This document shows, in pieces, positions 41,001 to 43,179 of a stretch of 64,000 nucleotides of DNA (its first letter is position 1; each line of letters starts with the position of its first letter). Under the pieces are notes generated by a model that did not search any database, was not told the DNA's origin, and worked only from the letters and a program-made list of their open reading frames with translations. Origin of the DNA: Rubripirellula lacrimiformis. GTDB lineage: Bacteria > Planctomycetota > Planctomycetia > Pirellulales > Pirellulaceae. The translations under genes and the position numbers were made by a program. The DNA is taken from the NCBI RefSeq assembly GCF_007741535.1, contig NZ_CP036525.1, positions 5,456,001 through 5,520,000 on the forward strand, written 5' to 3'.

Positions 41001-42017
41001 ACGACCTGGATGGCCGATCGCAGCGGTGCATCCAATGCACCGTTCCAGATCTTTGGCGGTACCACCAAAACGGTCCGATTGGATCAACGAAGTTCACCCG
41101 GATCGTTCCAGGATGAAAATGGACACATTTGGGAAGATCTGGACAGCGCGTATTACGTCAGCGGAACAACGCTGCGGGTTCAACTGAGCAACGTTGGCGT
41201 TCGCGGACGAGTCCAAGCGGACGCGATTCGGATCGAACGTATCGGTGATGCCGAACCGCTGCATGCGGCGGTCCAGCCGATCATTGCCAGCGGCGCCAAG
41301 TCGATGAAACAGACAACCGCCGATCGGTTGCTTGATTCCGGGATCCAAGCATGGATGTCCGAACCGCAGTTGGCGGCTAAATTTGGCGGGAATGTCCGAA
41401 TCACGGTAGCCGACCTACCCGGCAATCTGCTGGGCTTGGCGTCGCTAGAAACACAGACCATCTGGATTGATAACGACGCTGCAGGCCATGGTTGGTCGGT
41501 CGCAACCGAACTGCATGATTCGATGGATACCGAATTCGACTTTTCGACGCTGCATGCGTGGACGGGCCATGATGATGGCGCCTTCGATGCACTGAGCGTC
41601 GTGCTGCACGAATTGGGTCACCTGCTCGGCTATGTCGACAACGATCACCACGATGGTGTGGATGCGTTGATGCAAGATTCGTTGCCCACCGCGACGCGGC
41701 GGTTGCCCGGCATTAGCGAAGACATCCAGCGGGGTTGGAACCAGGCCATCAGTGGGCACACGACGGACAACGCCATCGGAAACGCTTCGCAATCCGATGA
41801 TTCCGTCGACGATGACTGGATGAACCAACTGGTCCATAGCCATATCCAGGATCCGTCGATTCCGAAACATCATCTATCGGCGGTCGATATCACGTTTGCC
41901 GATTCGGTCGATCCACAGCGGATCAGCCCCGTGCTACCGAGCGAATCGGATCGTGAATCCACCAGCCAAGAGGCCCACGTTTCACGAGATCTGCTGCTAG
42001 CCGATTGGGATTTTTAA
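14079..42017 (+). CDS. Giant LEPR-XLL-type surface protein with RTX-like repeats and C-terminal metalloprotease-like domain (9312 aa)
   Basis: One uninterrupted frame of 27,939 bp. Residues 1-45 are Arg-rich and lead to LEKRELLAAD (46-55), matching the planctomycete LEPR-XLL leader of giant secreted proteins. Residues ~60-2550 hold adhesin-like beta-rich sequence with five modules marked SSGGS-x-x-G-x-GTSLAVNGTIATN near 759, 1123, 1477, 1833 and 2248. About ten copies of a GD-x-VRV...YxYLG...DL...W motif are interspersed up to ~3700. Residues ~2450-3750 are Ala/Gly/Val-rich (GGTTGV-type repeats). ~4420-4460 looks coiled-coil. RTX-like GGxGxD sequence spans ~6080-7990, including six 239-residue repeats. 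Four golvesin-like domains alternate with three Ig-like choice-of-anchor domains (~8115-9060). The C-terminus has HELGHLLGYVDNDH at 9177. Probable role: exported adhesin or self-processing surface protein. Confidence 0.9.
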   Translation: MNWRNLIGLKPKLNEATATPRQRTRRLRRERARMAERICRPNIQSLEKRELLAADFDLGSYAGVSEFLLTAQKSGSDFSLSLRDRSAPGTPLLELLNLTTPQEVSIDGSTADDNLYLDFSSIADADAAFPSGFLTSIDFVGLGGTDLLVFQGNTSVNENLSVDSEKIRVESGVTVSAVEQLKLAAKSDRGVQTITTGSPAQTGSHVANVQIQGSLAAADIILSAKTLGTVTSTSDVLLGSAENRFTDEATIDIPGGSSITADDSLTILAQRQTRYSATGSQALNRIIGDTSVTIGADGNGSTIVSGDSLSIRAVDQVRADAVSGSVDWDLSNLSSPIDADATTARNTFIGDTEVVIIDSTITQSTTGGVGTTIEALRGTIGTTAVQSASIVDSSPVLSYTVALGGTYASNLLVGNVRAKITGGSLVATDANVTANDQSILTAKSDLAARATSKAFPSTGFAAGTTIAYNAAVGSGQNESLLAITQAIAPETRTEAAAETIARVFNTSIDVSGTLSIVADSTMGVNATVSNAAETASSSALGSSGAAAAGVVATNFISSQTFALLDFDEEFLVLGEPAFGTVQVGGDLTVSADDNASIYANTKLVSSSLITNDGGVSLLQEAIDNLLSSNFVSTNTAAFLTFGSTVRVDKNHSAGGTADRVYTYLGTGLDSGGNPSTFDLSGMDFDDLDFWRAPQTDILPTGMNLDSSDSVAVGGIVTMNDVRGGATATVNHADIDSASLTVQATEQATVYAMVDSTVESSGGSAFGDGTSLAVNGTIATNSVISSAVATLNDSTIVTDDDVDVIADNQSTIKAINDSVTQSGADAIGVMLAFNTVGYQPQNPLFNALDTLVSSNIGDKKPAETKAIVNDTTIVAGGDISVTADSVAAIESGLSNSTTSAASALFGATGKSLGAVVASNMVNSDVIASIEFATGTGEDDRAITAGDALSVLATDSASITADTTLLSDSTTTNDAGTSLVNGLINDVIGQYDFSSHSGSQAVGYWDLVRVASDYELPSSPVDADSFEAGVVYRYLGTSATVDLSTADYSDYGTWVKLDSFNTIGSGLNFSESSSVAIGGLVVRNDVDANVDAHMENVIAQTVGHVTVSAVADQTLDATTDSTVNSSGGSAFGTGTSLAVNGTIVTNNMIGGAEAYVDDSTVTTTGTGDLSVTADNSATFSAINTNSTKTGDTALGVTLAFNRLGYAPSNLLFNSLDAILGTVLGGTSSVGAKAWIQDTPIDVGGDLNLTATNEATLTADISNATASAAGALIGASGKSGAAIIASNLVKSEATATIDFTTGTGTVATGGDVNILSKDRAGIDAGTDLESTSVTTNGDNVLVDFFGQFDKTYSFTTRSGDRSLIIGDKVRVAPGHTAGGVVGGIYRSLAPVSTTDLATINYADSLLWSRVAIEAEDFDPDLGNVSDSDSRAVGLLLVRNDVQSQVLTTMTAINVDAAADINLSALQQADLIADTTAIVTSSGGSMFGEGTSLAVSGTIATNIALSDAKVDVTDSTLTADGDLNVLAENRSAIEATLDSSTITGDTAAGVTAAFNLLGVKPTNLFGTLVDTVIGIDIDLLVPSPAEVKAIIFDTPLHIGGDVSIHGDNFAELNSDLSNSVESAASALIGATGKAASIVLAANRVNSEAEAGIKFSSDFATKTVVVDGSLDVLAENRAGNYSSSNLIAASETKNDGGLSIAKNQYRAFDPSDATYLSIDGLQTLNFGDTVRLSKGHSDGGVGGSRYKYMGETAAIDLSKTDFSDTGYWKETSLVRLLDTPGNIGDSDSIAVGGILVRNDVRSSVDAYLTNVTVTAGDVSVEALETASIVASIDSVASSSGGSDLGEGTSLAINGVIAANLVLSDAEALVTGGSITTTTGDIVVHSENAAFLNARNKSSVTTGDQGIGLTLAYNTVGYDTQDILTQTFDALLGTSWGTREKASAVHAIVTDTPLASAGGIHVTADNSAKIKAHVSNETSSVAEALSGASSTAVGAILTSNMVLADTEASIQKSTGAKATATATDGDVLVQATEQAQIQANTKLESLSSTTNDAGLSRTLRRVADVIGYDYTDRSGTRTIDPNDFVRIDDVDFVSSDVPETVAKGDRVELEFDIQGAARGDVFEYVGTADLKNVELDSVNYLDGSKWRKTIGAADQIYLYLGTSQSVNLATTDYGNTLLWMAMPSIQPTELIPGLSLNVSDSNSSAFGGLIVRNAVRSSVDAHIQNYTLNVHGDVNVIANETSRIAAQNDSTVTSSGGSMMGEGTSLAVNGVIATNAVQSSADAFIKNSSVTTTGDGDLDVQAINNSSISAKTWSTVEANGHGIGITLAFNSVGYEPQNLLFNAIDTLFGTEIADNDPAATHATISNTSLLIDGGVSVEATTGGSIDAMILNAGKTLSVTPGGGSDTVNVGVVLTQNKVATDTKALIDSPQSFVAGDDVQVTSADITRVRSEVESSSVSVGAGSGASSGVAVGVTFARNEINSDVVANIHAAGTQSTPARIDGGDLVVTTLRRGQIDATVISTAVGVAASLGGSKAVSGGGAISINYLTGSATATLTDSVFEINDQSGGGDATIDSQNESTINALVRAIAGSVAIGTGSSPAFALGLSVAKNFIGWKSKGVVADHTINEQPLTLEKGDTVHVTSGALFGSVYRYTADTTTDAAGIKLAQENYDDEQRWQLVSIESATYTTSAELVNSVLDADGDLSVTAVGKAGIDAMVLAGAVAVAAAGQSGFAPSIAGAVAINTVTNSISAIVSGSPTIVASPLAASIIADSITVSAIDESSIASVTGAASISASFAGQNSVAGSLGLSLAFNKLTGGAKALVSDNTIIATRSGDLDVTASQFARPLFDTALATHSLTPTLLDDAAKQDDDDGDTEDVNEATVDQTADLTVLDSIANALRSGGEDVSDVDSLRGGWTYTSGIGSQLIKTDQTVRLDAGYRSGGVGGRTYQYLGTDTTIDLSSQNYANTSIWKKVAPELKLSVLKPGTAWLIVTGDGSSYTATLKDGDATKLQFSKSSISALSVAASLGIAIGGQTGVAISGAGAVAINNVQKNTQAVIDKGTLDVTGDVLVSADSTASIQSAVIAASAAIAGGGTTGVGASIGIAVAQNKIGMGDDGATGTGGVLAAIRRSDVAASGSLDVIATGDQTIGSIVFSGSVALAGGGTTGVAASGSGVNAENRIGSYVTATIDHAVPSGEQPVGDGINTVSANSANIAAQDRSTITALAAAVSIAATFGGTAGVAISVGATDAKNVIETSVEASVKKTDLTTVGDSITIDARQASSIQVLAAAASLGVGLGGTVGIGVSGAGAGATNLINGSTYALAQNGDFVSGDDVTIQAVNAAAITASVLTASVGVGVGAKVGVGVSIGASSSKNYIGYNSDGSNASSSVMAVMDDVSLVAAGDLTQLATSTATINGTVFAGSVAAAGGLFVGAGSGAGVGSTNLIGQTIESKIIDARAGGISVANGSLLATDHSTITTDAQAASLAAAFGIGGSVSIAVSLSKNTITTRTAAFVDDAKIRNSSNFTSTSGVKPVAIGNRVQVASGYQTSLGRVGGVYEFLGQTTDYVSSDGSNFVNVGQLVRVAASHTDGGNEGQVYQYKGPTVDLYSQYGSQDVTTGDQVRVSLNHNATKGRLAGLYKYIGTSDATLDLSIENFKNTLLWQDVSQVDLSTTDFTDTTYWENSSTINLSNQNYLDSQVWREVADDFSVNAQQSATINATSSAASLSAGLGTASGGGANSINTIGTTTLAYLQDADLIVSGDLSVQALETTTAETNVGTASIAIGISVAAGGSVSELNFNGIVSSYIDNSAIIARDIDLLARSVPKGTATALGVNAGAYAVGASVATINLAPNVSTHVDGNITAQSLSAKALLDDPTTGKTSSVRTTGATGGLIGIDSTNSRVNNNATISATLGNDSTFNISGNTSLSAVGQGEHYASADSYAGGILAAGISSARITNNSSVTTGLGSGITFVGGSLAVSADSNQRLLSDTFAGSGGVAAGASASAKTVNHATTIVNIGNNTAITLSGSLDINALGKSEVNGKVKTLSGGLLAGAGARVNNNVNNTTKAMIGTGAVINAHDIRIDASGSASKPDLGEENIRGTTGGLIAGASAKSITEVDFDTAIVVGNNAQLNVVGSESSPGTMSLTTLNKLYARDKVNFTTGGALSGASAESTIKTTGNDSAITINPSSALTSVGDILISARGTGDVQTKTNAETFGAATVVIADANSEIRPNNSVTVSPGATIRAIGDLNVAAGTSIDFNRDQYTMDAKTDTFAGSAIPIDSVDSKTILIQTNTITVMSGATLESAKDINLHAERLGLAELDSKAKAVNWLSAASGALNSALGGQEQYSGSIASEAYGNVVVDGTLRTGIRRHQTLTLGAIGEDTIPYGWNQETGQISVVTGTAGLSYDTGFVLLESGLMTQLNAARANLETYRTTNTKLRDFYQSEITRIQSQLVSKGLATIESDGSVTAIESSVLSINVHPIWAQAGMVDIRGDQFSGSGLIDAPADASVTITNHTPAQLNIQGVTIPESTGGLFVNGVKTGTNLAIAALNTPTPATTVDFTALPVVELPLDDNGDPIGPEIHIKNTFESGDIPDDDYASPAIVVTGDVTNYSGTVTTENPDGDITYRASVRAANVNTIAGGSVFIDGLTSYSVGGDPYGKLKSLGDGMDEFDDEDVLEKLTTATTTVNLMGDTVIVNAEYININGIVQSGQEQYTKTLDAATTLEIALIRYKSSGGRYTKLNASDKDFTLFYDRVDNKIIVKEVRVSGGNVQLTGHILSTGAGTVRVLDGYANIAIDNQTPYDISIERLDSSQQGGGVLLIADKAKGTPTNPQANILTEDGTYTPEANWRYGFAVGEQTATRTTTTYGSSSWFGVDALAADPGNVRSGPHVEVIGQPKLLPAGAYFYKAASAEGDYVYSTQTNNLEEPRRYKTGQWSTKTWWGKKTNYQRWVEEIKEETVATHTFRADRPITIDFIGSATSTVDVKSNSGGNIIVTGSILNPSGTTTLSTTASIIQTSQDESVGGTRVVLNAGANITGFRSNVKSTATGAGLFAQAAGAISIYQVAGSLPIESITSSGLGTVEVSAQNGITSVDAGVTNISGGTIQLDGGAATIGAEAKPLKINSGVSLANSVTVVSAQSIYLTEMTGDLHVDQILSDSGDVQLTVVSGYVVDSNNFSIRDERSYNELLTGVWSDLGLTENTGAGDKVTETIDTFAASKSREYQAYWKWRNTQSDPSTFDASFTVEITDGERESYESFYTDEGTLLGYSGATLTTYVDDAIATLENSRTQQYRTLHATFAAYDREDDAYDVGDLTATHITDFVYQLTTEENDALVGSIKIWTEQELLNTIGAGLMKEVTDTQTTIELDNISGRKVTITASAGGVGSFTDAISIDVTPRPLVLTNDERVALAAAERTQVSFIAGPTVSGPMNFVSDPDNGDTITRSDSGSWIDDGYKVGLMLRIAGDTTNVTEDSLVEITSVTADTLTVSHRDSLVDETGIAATLTPIAADPNADGVVVTKIEIAQRDDVDVYASSDLRVIATGPVFIGSESDFDVEYIETTGILALKTAGAISNANADANAAMIKSDDLVLEAGSGAIGTEAKPVRLDSLLDASMTARALGGVFLVEQAGNMNIDSVYSQAGAIVLATISGSILDNLGGSLNNLKSGLGISLSAAEGSIGKSTAPLKTDHASASTISAISTTHGIYLWETFGDMRIDSIDAAAGDVSLRSHLSTIGTNGAARDVRGNSVTVRADFGGIGAAGDELQIDSSYQADGLVTTSSLLGNTYVTELLGDLRLATVGTGDTATAFVSALSGNIVNRLADVDDKNVLSGNVYFFASQDIGEDARPITTIISNVEGQSTTGSTYIVNTGDLNVGGVVSGEAPGMQSGGEIRLVAKSPVIVSEDITSATDIVIIATEKEAAGDDITVADGVSITSTGGTVRLQAGDNIQTGVGSSITAYQLLEILGGFDNINEVGSVIQIAGSLTAPLIWINGSDQDDNISLTADALTYGTTVIQGADGSDTIASAAASTIANPVMMFGDFVEVDYDTENRIVMALDTLDAAIGDNDSLTTTGIGTTVMVGGAGDDTISGDAGNDWAVGDAASITILNGKIISIQSTASGVGGIDSIDVGDGTNIVIGGVAADSITAGSGVHTILGDEGRAEFDASGELLIAESTNPTVGSTDTFSLGGGTYRVIAGAGDEHITLGPGTNFVIGDAGRIQAMGDGTVDMTSIAPEVAGDDVLTVSEGFNVLIGGSGADTITVQAGESGGEDAIGIALGDNGSMTFTDAGVLLSIQSADDDTQGRADTIALSSGTNTAIGGAGSDIISTGGGRNVVFGDDAEAVFRADGKLHTATTIHSEFGDADTIDLASGENIVIAGVGADDISTGDGISTIISDEGRVEFDESGELLIAESINPAVGSTDTFSLGGGTYRVIAGAGDEQITLGPGTNFVIGDAGRIQAMGDGTVDMTSIAPEVAGDDVLTVSEGFNVLIGGSGADTITVQAGESGGEDAIGIALGDNGSMTFTDAGVLLSIQSADDDTQGRADTIALSSGTNTAIGGAGSDIISTGGGRNVVFGDDAEAVFRADGKLHTATTIHSEFGDADTIDLASGENIVIAGVGADDISTGDGISTIISDEGRVEFDESGELLIAESINPAVGSTDTFSLGGGTYRVIAGAGDEQITLGPGTNFVIGDAGRIQAMGDGTVDMTSIAPEVAGDDVLTVSEGFNVLIGGSGADTITVQAGESGGEDAIGIALGDNGSMTFTDAGVLLSIQSADDDTQGRADTIALSSGTNTAIGGAGSDIISTGGGRNVVFGDDAEAVFRADGKLHTATTIHSEFGDADTIDLASGENIVIAGVGADDISTGDGISTIISDEGRVEFDESGELLIAESINPAVGSTDTFSLGGGTYRVIAGAGDEQITLGPGTNFVIGDAGRIQAMGDGTVDMTSIAPEVAGDDVLTVSEGFNVLIGGSGADTITVQAGESGGEDAIGIALGDNGFMTFTDAGVLLSIQSADNDTYGRADTISLSSGTNTAIGGAGADDISTGGGRNVVFGDDAEAIFRADGKLHTATTIHSEFGDADTIDLASGENIVIAGVGADDITTGDGISTIISDEGRVEFDADGELLIAESINPAVGSTDTFSLGSGTYRVIAGAGDEHITLGPGTNYLIGDAGRIQAMGDGTVDMTSIAPEVAGDDVLTVSEGFNVLIGGSGADTITVETGESGGADAIGIALGDNGSMTFTDAGVLLSIQSADNDTYGRADTIALSSGTNTAIGGAGADIITTGGGRNVVFGDDAEAIFRADGKLHTATTIHSEFGDADTIDLASGENIVIAGVGADDITTGDGFSTIISDEGRVEFDADGELLIAESINPSVGSTDLFDLGSGVYRVIAGAGDERIELGPGTNYVIGDAGRIEALEDDTVLMTSIAPEVAGDDELIASEGFNVLIGGSGADTITVHAGDTPDPDAIAIALGDNGSMTFTDAGVLLSIQSAENDIYGRADQISLTSGTNTVIAGAQNDSVTTGGGRNVVFGDDGEATFNAVGDLQVARSTHMSFGGKDVISIQEGINVVIAGADEDQVTVTDGDNTVLGDNGEVLISYDVNTGDRSGRTVHTISGEVGAADTITVGAGTNILMGGAEGDAITAGDGQNVILGDNGEATFGINDKLLIATSLDYAIGGNDEISVDDGLNVVIAGDGQDGVTVGGGHNTILGDNGEVILNYDSESESMASRIVRTLAGAIGASDIVRAAAGFNVVMGGADGDVIESFTPDGETVPEQPATFIAMGDNGEAFFDGQDRLLNLTTIDGENGGNDTITTTSADDILVGGVGDDIITANEGNDIILGDTANITWEVRDDVWTLIEVTALNEQLNQAGSDTIHGNDGDDLIMGGMASDTLYGDSGFDVILNYQGTVQWPMTYTEAVSGWADQSQRRLLGKSLSLFELQNFITPMNVGGDISVGDNSLFGGLGDDVLFITPGGNDQMSDESGYDTVNFQLAGRGVVFDVDKLGRVQYVNDPVGQTGATVQINRSAPAPAPSPIENVVTTPYQDVLYISPINAPRTVSMRSQDDAATPFPGDEMRIHTFGSRVIDNGLSLIVEGLGTITHYGTETLEWLDAAPLIFDDQSGAWTAQGGAVQPFAGAYNNDVFRGLSGPTSVAGWMVNGLTEGKYAVSMTWPDKQSSVVGSQVVTVNDADGNYRHHDVFDQRQVPASYQTEATRWQDLTAPILVDDFHLQLNTTGAANNVAYLTDAVRIERMRLNSPEIRMIDLATGKEVQDEYSLADMGSTLVGDSITRTFRIENHGDQPLVLDTQATGNPSAFRRVNGTLLDALQSPSLPNGFSSATFAESTVAPGESTIMTVVFSPDSVGTFSGDLVIETNDVDEALFSFAVRGRSLSPVGKVITIDNNQPGFTVNSGTFANQSRPGAVNANEANATTAGDQSATWTFNDLEPGHYRISATWVGSDTTASTHAEYTLETAGHSELAVMNQRVRPTERTESFTDRGNQWIDLSEDFVVTGDSLSVTLHNSPRGTVFADAIRIERYAVAPVATPRMVVSEVVNGGVLENRHGILDFGITNLFGSIEKEIQVTNRGRADLVFTDAPQVPGGFSLVSPIAATTLEPGESTVIRLRYDANSSRGSSDTLRLFTNQAANAVFAIELVGEVQTEYMIDNSSSAGFSSNFATDIHRYAVNETRAVSTNRSTDGVATYTFDGLTPGNYAVYATWVSSWNNRTPLSTAAPFTIAGGTTSTTILVNQQIDPSDETDGHVDWDWLNNYTIVGDKLVVTVSDNDRSTAVQADSIRIVHLYDPAVEMYLDGERLNSHSDLDFGTVPAGASITKQFTVHNPSHTPLWVGSLGDLPFGFTQTGFAPQFLPPSQDMTFDVTFTAPTMGNYGGVMALQSSDAALASFDLNLLATAASSAVVLDDRDPSFRTQSGRFAPLDRSGLGLIDDTTSYTSLRNTAGYWDVTGLSPGIYRVSTTWMADRSGASNAPFQIFGGTTKTVRLDQRSSPGSFQDENGHIWEDLDSAYYVSGTTLRVQLSNVGVRGRVQADAIRIERIGDAEPLHAAVQPIIASGAKSMKQTTADRLLDSGIQAWMSEPQLAAKFGGNVRITVADLPGNLLGLASLETQTIWIDNDAAGHGWSVATELHDSMDTEFDFSTLHAWTGHDDGAFDALSVVLHELGHLLGYVDNDHHDGVDALMQDSLPTATRRLPGISEDIQRGWNQAISGHTTDNAIGNASQSDDSVDDDWMNQLVHSHIQDPSIPKHHLSAVDITFADSVDPQRISPVLPSESDRESTSQEAHVSRDLLLADWDF
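16353..21250 (+). repeat. Five ~1.1-kb adhesin modules within the giant gene
   Basis: The block SSGGS-x-x-G-x-GTSLAVNGTIATN recurs at 16353, 17445, 18507, 19575 and 20820, spacings 1092, 1062, 1068 and 1245 bp. Each module continues with a GD-x-x-G-VTLAFN-x-x-GY segment, a DTP or DT-x-x-x-x-GG segment and ASALIGA-GK-like segments. They are diverged in DNA, so the expansion is old; the last one has an insertion of about 180 bp. Confidence 0.8.
32637..36938 (+). repeat. Six 717-bp (239-aa) RTX-like repeats within the giant gene
   Basis: FSLGGGTYRVIAGAGDE-type starts at 32637, 33354, 34071, 34788, 35505 and 36222, exactly 717 bp apart; a half unit precedes from about 32415. Each unit contains GSGADTITV, ALGDNGSMTFTDAGVLLSIQ, GGGRNVVFGDD, GENIVIAGVGADD and GDEGR-like motifs, a relative of the calcium-binding RTX nonapeptide pattern. 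Copies 2 and 3 (33354-34070 and 34071-34787) appear to differ at only two bases, both near the start. The sixth copy is clearly diverged. Confidence 0.9.
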
Positions 42018-42052
42018 TGGGGCCAGCGAACCGTCAACGGATGATTTCGATT

Positions 42053-43120
42053 TCACAGCTTGGGTGTGGCCGCTTTCGACTTTCGGTCGAACTGGTAGAC
42101 CTGTTTCTGTTTTGGATCAGCGACGTAAATCGAATCGTCCGTTGCGGTGATGCCGACCGGCCCGACCAAGGGGTCCCCCTGGTGCCACTTTTCGGTCTTC
42201 CCGTCGGCGGTGAATTTCCAGATCGCTTTGCCATACCCGTCGGTGACAAAACCTTCGTTCCCATTCCATGACAAACCGTTGGGATACTGGTAGGGACGGC
42301 CGGTGACGACTTCGGTGACTTCGCCCGATTCGACATCGATGCTGACCACTGCCACGGCGTCCGGGGTAACCGCCCATAGGGTGCCCTGTTCGTCGAACGC
42401 CAGACCACGTGCGTTGACTCTGGCAACCAGTTCGCACTTGCCACCTTCGATCGGCAAACGAAACGTGGCCCGTTTTTCGGCGTCGCCGACGTACAGCGAC
42501 TTGCCATCGGGCGAAACGCAAACCGCCATCGCGACGCCAATGTATCCATCGGTTAGCGGCTGGGGTGCGGCCCCCGCTTCGGGAATCCGATAGACCTCGC
42601 GAGTGGCTGAGTCACCGACAAACACGCCTCCGCGTGGGTCGATCGCGATGCACCGTGGACGATTCATTGGTTTGCGCAACAGCCGGGTGCCGGCAGCGAA
42701 AAGCGAGCGTTTCGAATCGACCAACCAAACGCCGGGCAGATCCAGATCGAGCGCATAGATGTCCTGACCATCACCGCTGGCGTTGGGGGTGACGGCGACT
42801 GCCAACGGATAGCTGGGGTCGGAATCCGGGGCTGGCGAATATTTCTCGGCCGGCGGATCCGTTTGAGTGTCGTCGCCAGCCGTCACGTCGGACTTCACGT
42901 CGGACTTCACGTCGGCCGCCGGCTGTGGCTTCACCGCATCCTGGGCAGTTGCCACAGAATCGCCAGATTCCGTTGGCGCAGTCTCCTGGGCCGATCCGGG
43001 AACAGCGACCGCGACGAGAGCGACGCCTAGAACCGCTGCGAATCCATGCTTTTTAACGACTTTCGTCAAGTATTCGGCGATCGATTGGCAATCTGTACGG
43101 ATTAGGAGTTTTTTTCTCAT
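42053..43120 (-). CDS. Secreted NHL/SMP-30-type beta-propeller protein
   Basis: 355 aa, converging on the giant gene with only 35 bp between stops. The N-terminus MRKKLLIRTDCQSIAEYLTK is followed by a hydrophobic segment (GFAAVLGVALVAVAVPGSAQ) ending in an AxA-like cleavage site, so export is likely. A Pro/Asp/Lys-rich linker with VKSDVKSDV runs to about residue 100. Residues ~100-350 form propeller blades (PRCIAIDPRGGVFVGDSATR, AVCVSPDGKSLYVGDAEKR, GLAFDEQGTLWAVT, GLSWNGNEGFVTDGYGKAIW, GITATDDSIYVADPKQKQVY), typical of NHL or SMP-30-like proteins. No catalytic set is certain; it may bind ligands or partners at the cell surface. Confidence 0.8.
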   Translation of the reverse strand: MRKKLLIRTDCQSIAEYLTKVVKKHGFAAVLGVALVAVAVPGSAQETAPTESGDSVATAQDAVKPQPAADVKSDVKSDVTAGDDTQTDPPAEKYSPAPDSDPSYPLAVAVTPNASGDGQDIYALDLDLPGVWLVDSKRSLFAAGTRLLRKPMNRPRCIAIDPRGGVFVGDSATREVYRIPEAGAAPQPLTDGYIGVAMAVCVSPDGKSLYVGDAEKRATFRLPIEGGKCELVARVNARGLAFDEQGTLWAVTPDAVAVVSIDVESGEVTEVVTGRPYQYPNGLSWNGNEGFVTDGYGKAIWKFTADGKTEKWHQGDPLVGPVGITATDDSIYVADPKQKQVYQFDRKSKAATPKL

Positions 43121-43179
43121 TGTGCCGGTTGTTCCGAGCCGATGTTAACGAAGGAAGGAATCCGGGCTGTACGGACAGT

